This document shows positions 58,410 through 64,000 of a stretch of DNA of 64,000 bases, one piece after another. Within the stretch, counting starts at the first letter, position 1; every line of letters starts with the position of its first letter. Source of the stretch: Tamaricihabitans halophyticus (GTDB lineage: Bacteria; Actinomycetota; Actinomycetes; Mycobacteriales; Pseudonocardiaceae); the NCBI RefSeq assembly GCF_004340875.1, contig NZ_SLXQ01000007.1, positions 213,899 through 277,898 of the forward strand, in the 5' to 3' direction. The notes beneath the pieces are model-generated. The model ran no database searches. It was not told the DNA's origin and saw nothing but the letters and a program-made list of their open reading frames with translations. Position numbers and translations under genes: made by a program.

Positions 58410-59390
58410 GTGTTGGAGTTGCGATTCACGGTCGAGGACATAGCGCATACCCGGTTCGCGCTTTCTCCGCTGTGGGAGACCATTGCCAGCGTTCGGGTTC
58501 TGCAGGCCCCGAGCCAGCACTCGGTTAACCAGCCGTGGGCCGCCGCGGTCGGTCCGCGGCTACGAGCAGCAGGACTGGACTGGACTCTGCTGTCCGCGTT
58601 GGTTCCGGTGTCCGGCCCAGTGATTCCGGGGTTCATCTGTCCCCCGCCGAGTTCACCGGTGCCGGACATCGATATCGAGCTCGCTACCGTAGGCGGGACT
58701 GAGCTTGACCGGGTACGAGCGGAGCTGGACGAGCTGCCGGTGCGCGCCCATGTCGACAAGTTGGCGTTCCTCCGGGAGGATCCGCGGGCGGGTTTGGCGC
58801 TGCTCACCGAGACGATCGCAAGGTATTGGACGATCGCGGTGCGGCCGTATTGGCCGCGCATGCGAACCTTGCTCGAGTCGGAGGTGCATCGTCGCGCGCA
58901 TAGCCTTGCTACTTCGGGTATTCAGGGTCTGCTCAATGACCTCAACGCGGCGGTTGGTTGGGACGACGATGTGCTTTCGGTGGCGCACCGCCACGTATCC
59001 GGCAGCCGATCGCTGAATGGGCGAGGCTTGTTGCTCGTGCCGTCGGTGTTCTCGTGGCCGCGGGTATTCTCCATCGCCGAGGCTGGCGTCCAGCCGACCT
59101 TGCGGTATCCACCGCGGGGTATCGCGACCTTGTGGGAGTCCGACAAGGTCGTCGTTCCCGACGGATTGGCCGCCGTATTGGGCGGTTCGCGCGCGAGGCT
59201 ACTTGCGGAACTGGATAAGCCGGTGGCTACACGCGAACTCGCCGAACGCGTCGGGCTGACCGCTGGGGCGGTATCCCAGCATCTCGGTGCGCTACGGCAG
59301 GCCGGCTTGATCCACGGCTATCGGGCCGGGCGGCGGGTGTTCTATTCCCGGACCGATGCCGCGGAAGCACTGCTCGCGGCGGCGAGCTAG
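58410..59390 (+). CDS. ArsR-type regulator with N-terminal DUF5937 domain
   Basis: A 326-residue protein: residues 1 to about 240 match the DUF5937 region often fused to ArsR domains (VEDIAHTRFALSPLWETIASVRVLQ at the start). The C-terminal winged helix (ARLLAELDKPVATRELAERVGLTAGAVSQHLGALRQAGLIHGYRAGRRVFYSRT) binds DNA. No metal-binding cysteines are seen, so it probably senses a small molecule. GTG 58410. It likely acts at the adjacent palindrome. Its end overlaps the converging M20 peptidase by four bases. Confidence 0.87.
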   Translation: MLELRFTVEDIAHTRFALSPLWETIASVRVLQAPSQHSVNQPWAAAVGPRLRAAGLDWTLLSALVPVSGPVIPGFICPPPSSPVPDIDIELATVGGTELDRVRAELDELPVRAHVDKLAFLREDPRAGLALLTETIARYWTIAVRPYWPRMRTLLESEVHRRAHSLATSGIQGLLNDLNAAVGWDDDVLSVAHRHVSGSRSLNGRGLLLVPSVFSWPRVFSIAEAGVQPTLRYPPRGIATLWESDKVVVPDGLAAVLGGSRARLLAELDKPVATRELAERVGLTAGAVSQHLGALRQAGLIHGYRAGRRVFYSRTDAAEALLAAAS

Positions 59391-60745
59391 CTGTTGCGCA
59401 GGAAACGATCGAGTACCCGAACCCCGAAACGCAGGCCGTCTACCGGCACTCGTTCGTCCACGCCGTGGAACAGCGCGGAGAAATCGAGATCGGCCGGTAA
59501 CTGCAGCGGGGTGAACCCGAAGCATCGGATGCCGAGCTTCTGCAGAGCTTTCGCGTCGGTGCCACCGGAAAGCATGTACGGCAACACTTTCGAACCGGGG
59601 TCTTCGGCGAACAGGGATGCGGACATCGCGTCGACAAGAGCGCCGTCGAAGGTGGTTTCTACGGGCGGTTGGTTGGCGATCCACTCGCGTTCCACATCTG
59701 GGCCGAGTAGTTCGTCGAGTTCGCGTTCAAAGGCGGCCAGGCGGCCGGGCAGGACCCGGCAGTCGACGGTGGCCTCGGCGACCGAGGGGATCACGTTGGC
59801 TTTGTAGCCGGCGTCGAGCATCGTCGGATTGGCCGTATCGCGGATGGTGGCGCCGACCATTCGGGCCAACCCGCCCAGTTTCGCGATCGAGCCGTCGAGA
59901 TCGTCTTCGGGGAACTCCAGGCCGGTGAGTTCGGAGATGCCGGCGAGAAACTCGCGGACCGAGTCGTTCAGGACGATCGGGAACCGATGCTGGCCGAGCC
60001 GGGAGACGGCGGCCGTGAGCTTGGTAACCGCGTTGTCCTGGTGGATCATCGAGCCGTGGCCCGCGGTGCCGCGGACACGCAGCTTCATCCAGGCGATGCC
60101 CTTCTCCGCGGTCTCGATGGCGTAGGCGCGGACGTTGTCCTTCAGTGTGACGGAGAATCCGCCTACCTCGCTGATTGCCTCGGTGGCACCTTCGAAAAGG
60201 TCGGGCCGGTTGTCGACCAGCCAGTGTGAGCCGAAGAAGCTGCCGGCTTCCTCGTCGGCGAAGAACGCGAAGATCAGATCGCGTGGTGGCACGATGCCGT
60301 CGCGTTTGAACCGGCGCGCGATGGCCAACATCATCGCGACCATGTCCTTCATGTCGACCGCACCGCGGCCCCAGACGTAGCCGTCCTGAACGGCGCCGGA
60401 GAAGGGGTGTACGGACCATTCCGAGGCGTCGGCGGGCACTACGTCGAGATGGCCGTGCACGAGCAGCGCGCCACGCGATGGATCCGCACCAGGCAGCCTG
60501 GCGACCACATTTCCGCGACCGGGTGCGCCGGACTCGAGGTAGGTGGTCTCATATCCGACCTCGGCGAGCTTTTCGGCCACATACTCGGCGGCCAACCGCT
60601 CACCAGCGGAGGTCTCGTTACTGCCCGTGTTGGTGGTGTCGATCCGGATCAGATCGCTCGCCATGGTGATGGCCTCGTCCTGGGCCAAGGTCAGCGCTGG
60701 CTGATCGTGCGCGGCCGCCCGGCCCGCCTCATGCTGTTCGGTCAC
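59387..60745 (-). CDS. M20-family metallopeptidase (second of two)
   Basis: A 452-residue zinc peptidase close in sequence to the product of 50104-51441: LLVHGHLDVVPAD, WGRGAVDMKDM, FADEEAGS, GGTDAKALQKLGI. Metal ligands appear intact. Start GTG 60745; no strong ribosome-binding site. It is single, between the ArsR gene and tRNA-Leu. Members are annotated as dipeptidases or acyl-amino-acid hydrolases; the substrate is unknown. Confidence 0.9.
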   Translation of the reverse strand: MTEQHEAGRAAAHDQPALTLAQDEAITMASDLIRIDTTNTGSNETSAGERLAAEYVAEKLAEVGYETTYLESGAPGRGNVVARLPGADPSRGALLVHGHLDVVPADASEWSVHPFSGAVQDGYVWGRGAVDMKDMVAMMLAIARRFKRDGIVPPRDLIFAFFADEEAGSFFGSHWLVDNRPDLFEGATEAISEVGGFSVTLKDNVRAYAIETAEKGIAWMKLRVRGTAGHGSMIHQDNAVTKLTAAVSRLGQHRFPIVLNDSVREFLAGISELTGLEFPEDDLDGSIAKLGGLARMVGATIRDTANPTMLDAGYKANVIPSVAEATVDCRVLPGRLAAFERELDELLGPDVEREWIANQPPVETTFDGALVDAMSASLFAEDPGSKVLPYMLSGGTDAKALQKLGIRCFGFTPLQLPADLDFSALFHGVDERVPVDGLRFGVRVLDRFLRNS

Positions 60746-60810
60746 GACTGCTTTCTACCACTGTCGATCGGAAGACAGGGGGCCCTGTAGGCGGTGTGTG
60801 GGCCATCGGT

Positions 60811-60816
60811 TACTCT
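60811..60816 (+). promoter_or_regulatory. Putative -10 hexamer of tRNA-Leu
   Basis: TACTCT lies 12 bases before the first base of the tRNA. TCTAAT overlaps it. No clear -35. Confidence 0.4.
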
Positions 60817-60828
60817 AATCGCCAGCAA

Positions 60829-60913
60829 GTCCGAGTGGCGGAATGGCAGACGCGCTAGCTTGAGGTGCTAGTGCCCGACTAAGGGCGTGGGGGTTCAAGT
60901 CCCCCCTCGGACA
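60829..60913 (+). tRNA. tRNA-Leu (anticodon GAG)
   Basis: 85 bases that fold as a class II tRNA. Acceptor stem GTCCGAG/CTCGGAC (60829-60835 with 60906-60912), anticodon stem CTAGC/GCTAG around the loop TTGAGGT, anticodon GAG at 60862-60864, long variable arm with GCCC/GGGC stem, T-arm GGGGG-TTCAAGT-CCCCC. It reads CUC and CUU. CCA is not fully encoded. The 3' end is the start point of a recombinase-like remnant on the other strand. Confidence 0.97.
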
Positions 60914-61015
60914 CCGTTGTTATCCCTACCCAGGGGTCTCATTGTAGCGGTTATTACTCGCTCTTCTGCGTCGTAACTCACTTCGAGATCAAGTTTTTGG
61001 TAGATCTTCTGAAGT
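60895..61015 (-). pseudogene. C-terminal remnant of a probable serine recombinase
   Basis: On the minus strand about 40 codons read HTLQKIYQKLDLEVSYDAEE and RVITATMRPLGRDNNGVRGGT, then TGA inside the tRNA T-loop. This resembles the C-terminus of actinobacterial element-borne recombinases that end within a tRNA 3' end. Codons such as CTT, CAA, AAA, GTA and ATA are unlike the neighbours. Upstream it runs into the phosphotransacetylase gene, so only the tail is left. Family call is from pattern memory and moderate. Confidence 0.5.
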
Positions 61016-61826
61016 GTGTGCGGTTGCACTCGGTCGAGTCCGGTACCGCGCCGTACTGAACGAGGCGTTGCGGCAGAACCCGCCGTCATCGGCACGGTTC
61101 GAAGCACTCGCACACGATGCGGTGTGGATTGCGGCGCTGCTACTGCGAACTGGCGACGTCGACGCGGCGGTCGCCGGTGCCGCCCGGCCGACGGCGGATG
61201 TACTACGGGCCGGGATCAGAGTCATCGGGCTCGACCCGGATATCGGTACCGTCAGCAGCTGTTTTCTCATGGTGCTGCCGGACGGTAGTCAGTTTGCCTA
61301 CGCCGACTGTGCCGTCGTGCCCGAGCCGGACGCCAACCAACTTGCCGATATCGCCATTGCCACCAGCCGAAGCTTCCACAGCCTTACCGAGCTCGAACCG
61401 TCCGTCGCGATGCTCTCGTTCAGCACAGCGGGAAGCGCCAGCCACGCGAACGTCGCGAAGGTGCGTCTGGCAACCGAGGCGGCACGCGAGCGGGTCCGCG
61501 ACCTCGCCGTGGACGGCGAGCTCCAGCTTGATGCGGCGGTCGTACCGGCCGTCGGTCGCCGCAAGGCGCCTCGGTCCTCGGTCGCCGGACAGGCCAACGT
61601 CTTGATCTTCCCTAATCTTGACGCGGGCAACATCGCCTACAAGACCACGGAGCGGTTCGGTGGCGCGGCGGCGATCGGGCCGATCGTGCAAGGCTTGGCT
61701 GCTCCGCTGAACGATCTGTCTCGAGGATGCTCCGTAGCCGACATCGTCGGCCTCGCCACCGTGAGTGCGGTACAGGCACGGCAACGAAGGCGTCCAGAGT
61801 TGTTGCCAACAGCCGAGGCTCGGTAG
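61014..61826 (+). pseudogene. Phosphotransacetylase domain protein, 5'-truncated
   Basis: 270 residues match the C-terminal two-thirds of phosphate acetyl/butyryltransferases: RVRYRAVLNEALRQ, GDVDAAVAGAARPTADVLRAG, FLMVLPDGS, YADCAVVPEPDANQLADIAI, VAMLSFST, QANVLIFPNLDAGNIAYK, GPIVQGLAAPLNDLSRGC. About 60-100 N-terminal residues of the usual fold are missing, and the frame begins exactly where the recombinase-like remnant ends. A GTG at 61014 could start translation, but there is no ribosome-binding site. It is most likely a decayed gene; a short active form is possible. The rest of the frame is intact. Confidence 0.6.
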
Positions 61827-61828
61827 CC

Positions 61829-62629
61829 ATGACCGCAGAGCAGAGCCTCGTCGACGCGGCCGTGGACGAGCGCGTCGCCGGCACCCAGACCATCTCGCGC
61901 GCACTGGCGATTCTCCGATCGCTGCGCGATGCGGGGCCTGACCTTGGCCTGAGCGAGATCGCCAGCACCGCCGGACTGAGCACCAGCACGGTGCACCGCA
62001 TACTGCGTGCACTGACCGCAGCCGGGTACGTCAGCGGAAACTCCGCCGAACGCTACCGTCTCGGCAGGGAGGCTTTCCTGCTGGGCATGGCAGCCGAACG
62101 CGGCCTTGGCTTTGATTTGGTACTGCCCTTACTGCGGGAGGTTTCGGAGGCGACCGGGGAAAGCGTGAACCTGGTCGTCCGCGACGGGAACGAAGCGGTG
62201 GTCGTGCTACGCGTCGAGTCCACGCATCCCCTTCGGTTCGCGCAGCCTGTCGGGACGCGGATTCCGCTGCATTGCACCAGCACCGGCAAAACCTTGCTGG
62301 CATTCAGTGCCGACCCCAAAGCCGAGGTCACCGCACTCGACAAGCTCGAACGGTTCACCGGAGCGACCATTACGCACAAACGCGAGCTTGCCAGCGAGTT
62401 GACGCGGATTCGCGAACGCGGCTACAGCGTCAACGTGGCCGAACGGGTTCCTGGTGTCCACGGCGTGGCTGCCCCGGTCCATACCAAGAACGCCGCTGTA
62501 CACCTGGCGGTCGCCGTGCAGGGACCGGATATCCGAATGCCGGCGGACCGCATCCACAAGCTGGCGGAGACGGTCATCGACCTCGCCGATCGGATCGCGA
62601 CAGCGGTACCCGCCGGTTACCAACTCTGA
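61829..62629 (+). CDS. IclR-family transcriptional regulator
   Basis: A 266-residue regulator. N-terminal winged helix (TQTISRALAILRSLRDAGPDLGLSEIASTAGLSTSTVHRILRALTAAGYV) and a C-terminal IclR effector domain (VGTRIPLHCTSTGKTLLAF, ERGYSVNVAERVPGVHGVAAPVH). IclR proteins often control use of carboxylic or aromatic acids. ATG 61829 is two bases after the truncated phosphotransacetylase frame, so they were probably one operon. Its target is unknown; any regulatory role for the partner gene may be lost. Confidence 0.9.
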   Translation: MTAEQSLVDAAVDERVAGTQTISRALAILRSLRDAGPDLGLSEIASTAGLSTSTVHRILRALTAAGYVSGNSAERYRLGREAFLLGMAAERGLGFDLVLPLLREVSEATGESVNLVVRDGNEAVVVLRVESTHPLRFAQPVGTRIPLHCTSTGKTLLAFSADPKAEVTALDKLERFTGATITHKRELASELTRIRERGYSVNVAERVPGVHGVAAPVHTKNAAVHLAVAVQGPDIRMPADRIHKLAETVIDLADRIATAVPAGYQL

Positions 62630-62643
62630 GCAACGCACCCGGA

Positions 62644-63495
62644 TCAGAACAGGGTTGCCGGCTCGACCGGCTCCGGATCGGGCAACGCCGCGAGATCGGG
62701 CATCAGTGTTCGCACCTCGTCGTGGAACCGGCGGGCAAGCGCTGGGGCCTCATTGTTGTCGGGCGTATGCAGGAAGACCGTCGGCGAGCGACCCGCGCGC
62801 AGCCAGCTGGCGACCACTTCGGTCCACGGCCGCCACCCCTCGACCGTCTCTTGCACCGAATCGCGTCCCAGGTAACGAACGATCGGATGATTGGTCAGCG
62901 CTCGCGTCCGCCTGGGCAGGCGTGGTTTCCTGTGCCAGGAGTCCTGCTCGGCCTCACTCATTGGCGCGCGTTGGAAGAACACGGTCGTATCAAAGGGAAC
63001 CCACTCGGCATCCGCGTCGGCGAGTGCTCCTTCCAGCAGTGACGCCGCCCCCGCATCGGTGAAGAATCCCGGGTGCCGCACTTCCACCGCGCGCCGGCGC
63101 TCGGCAGGGAGGCGGCGCAGGAAGCGGCCTAGCGCGTTGACATCCGTGGGGCCGAACGAGCTGGGCAACTGTGTCCAGAGAACCGCTCGCTCGCCGAGCG
63201 GTTCGATCGCGTCCAGGAAAGCGCGCATCTCGGCCTCAACACCGACGAGCCGACGCTCGTGGGTGACAATCTTGGGCAGTTTCACCACGAACCGGAAGCC
63301 AGGGTCAGTCTGCTGCGCCCATGTCTCGACCGTGTTCCGGGTGGGCGTCGCGTAGAAGGTGGTGTTGCCCTCGACCGCATTGCACCAGCCCGCGTAGGCC
63401 CGCAGGCGTTCCTTGACCGGTAGCGACTGTGGCACAAATCGGCCTTGCCATGCCTTGTGTGTCCACATCGCACAGCCAACATAAAGATGTGCCAC
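62644..63495 (-). CDS. DUF72 family protein (YecE-like)
   Basis: A 283-residue TIM-barrel-like protein of the DUF72 family: LYVGCAMWTHKAWQGRFVP at the start, VEGNTTFYATPTRNTVETWAQQTDPGFRFVVKLPKIVTHERRL, LWTQLPSSFGP and VEVRHPGFF. Function unknown in the family. It converges on the IclR gene with a 14-base gap. ATG 63495 precedes the typical VGCAMWT core. Confidence 0.88.
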   Translation of the reverse strand: MAHLYVGCAMWTHKAWQGRFVPQSLPVKERLRAYAGWCNAVEGNTTFYATPTRNTVETWAQQTDPGFRFVVKLPKIVTHERRLVGVEAEMRAFLDAIEPLGERAVLWTQLPSSFGPTDVNALGRFLRRLPAERRRAVEVRHPGFFTDAGAASLLEGALADADAEWVPFDTTVFFQRAPMSEAEQDSWHRKPRLPRRTRALTNHPIVRYLGRDSVQETVEGWRPWTEVVASWLRAGRSPTVFLHTPDNNEAPALARRFHDEVRTLMPDLAALPDPEPVEPATLF

Positions 63496-63579
63496 TCGTC
63501 AGCTCCCCTCGATCGGCTAGGAAACTACTACCCTGACAGCTGCTGCGAAGCTGCGGGAACTGGCCGGGTAGCCGTAGCG

Positions 63580-63903
63580 TTACCCCTCAGTCGGTTCTAC
63601 CACGGTGGTCGTGGTGACAAACCAGTCGACCTCGCCAAGGAATAACTTTTCGTGCTCCCGCACCGGGTCGGCCGCCGGCGAGCCATATGCGGCCCGGATA
63701 TCCGCCATCGAGTCGAACCACAGTTCCGCCATACCGTCGTAGGGCCAGGGTTTGTGGTGCTCGATCGCCGGGCTCTGGTGATATGCGCGCAAACCCGGCA
63801 ACGTCCAGACCACAGCGGGATGCTCCTGCTGCCAGTAATACAGGAACTCCGCGCGCGAGAGCTCTGGCTTCGCCTTCAGTAACGCGACGATCTTGACCGA
63901 CAC
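63580..63903 (-). CDS. EthD-domain protein
   Basis: A 107-residue ferredoxin-like fold protein: VALLKAKPELSRAEFLYYWQQEHPAVVWTLPGLRAYHQSP, then GMAELWFDSMADIRAAYGSP, the standard EthD pattern. EthD is needed for ether degradation by an associated cytochrome P450 in some Rhodococcus; no P450 is present here, so only family membership is claimed. No partner gene is adjacent. Confidence 0.85.
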   Translation of the reverse strand: MSVKIVALLKAKPELSRAEFLYYWQQEHPAVVWTLPGLRAYHQSPAIEHHKPWPYDGMAELWFDSMADIRAAYGSPAADPVREHEKLFLGEVDWFVTTTTVVEPTEG

Positions 63904-63944
63904 TGGGGAGTGTCCGATGAACGGTGGATCCGGCTTGGCATTGG

Positions 63945-64000
63945 TTAGTTTCCGGTTGGGGTGATGCGGCCTTCGAAGGCGATCGCGAAGGCGTTGAGCG
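63945..64000 (-). CDS. C-terminal end of a probable transposase (IS256/Mutator-like), cut by window edge
   Basis: The last 17 codons before TAA (minus strand) read LNAFAIAFEGRITPTGN. This resembles the C-terminal LNAFAI(T/A)F stretch of IS256-family transposases. Only this tail is in the window, so it may be a full insertion sequence or a fragment. Confidence 0.4.
   Translation of the reverse strand, partial: LNAFAIAFEGRITPTGN

Overview
The window is dense, GC-rich actinobacterial chromosome. The marker genes (RbpA, a resuscitation-promoting-factor-type transglycosylase, separate Lnt and Ppm1, an MptB-type mannosyltransferase, and the DUF3090 / SCO1664 / MSMEG_4193 families) point to an actinomycete, most likely Pseudonocardiales. 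The genus cannot be fixed from this window. There is no intact mobile element and no CRISPR array. Many genes begin with ATG or GTG six to eight bases after a TANNNT hexamer and have no Shine-Dalgarno sequence, so leaderless transcription is probably common here.

Layout, left to right. 1-5 kb: cut-off zinc-ribbon protein, glycerophosphodiesterase, Rpf-type transglycosylase, UMF1 transporter, thymidine kinase, and rbpA behind a sigma-R-like promoter. 5.2-8.7 kb: ppm1 and lnt (lipoprotein acylation and polyprenol-phosphomannose supply), then an RlmA-type rRNA methyltransferase. 8.7-15.7 kb: an L-lysine degradation cluster (kal, kamE, kamD, an amidohydrolase and kdd on the minus strand; kamA divergent). 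The cleavage-enzyme gene kce is not in the window. 15.7-21.4 kb: FtsX-like permease with two ATPases, an SGNH hydrolase, an acetyltransferase. 21.4-27.2 kb: TetR regulator, solitary APS kinase, SNF2 helicase plus SWIM protein behind a second sigma-R-like promoter.

27.2-32.7 kb: Lrp regulator with an M24 peptidase, a 5'-3' exonuclease, FMN reductase plus VOC protein, a 25-bp palindromic tandem repeat, SCO1664 and DUF3090 genes. 32.7-40.5 kb: S9 peptidase, LD-carboxypeptidase, a drug-type MFS pump, a Leu/Val dehydrogenase divergent from a LysR regulator, a LysE exporter. 40.5-41.4 kb: the largest gene-poor stretch, AT-richer, with a possible 30-residue peptide gene. 41.4-53.6 kb: acetyltransferase, MptB-like mannosyltransferase, a complete peptide-import ABC system, and a divergent D-aminopeptidase (M55) - M20 peptidase - FUSC operon. 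Together these look like uptake and breakdown of peptides, perhaps from cell wall. Ppm1 at 5-6 kb would make the lipid-linked mannose donor that the MptB-like enzyme uses.

53.5-60.8 kb: MSMEG_4193-type phosphatase, UppP, two aldo/keto reductases, a lipoprotein, DUF5703, an ArsR regulator and a second M20 peptidase. 60.8-64 kb: tRNA-Leu(GAG) whose 3' end abuts the remnant tail of what looks like a serine recombinase, followed directly by a 5'-truncated phosphotransacetylase gene. This is the best sign of past integration and loss. IclR, DUF72 and EthD-type genes follow, and the tail of a probable transposase is cut by the right edge.
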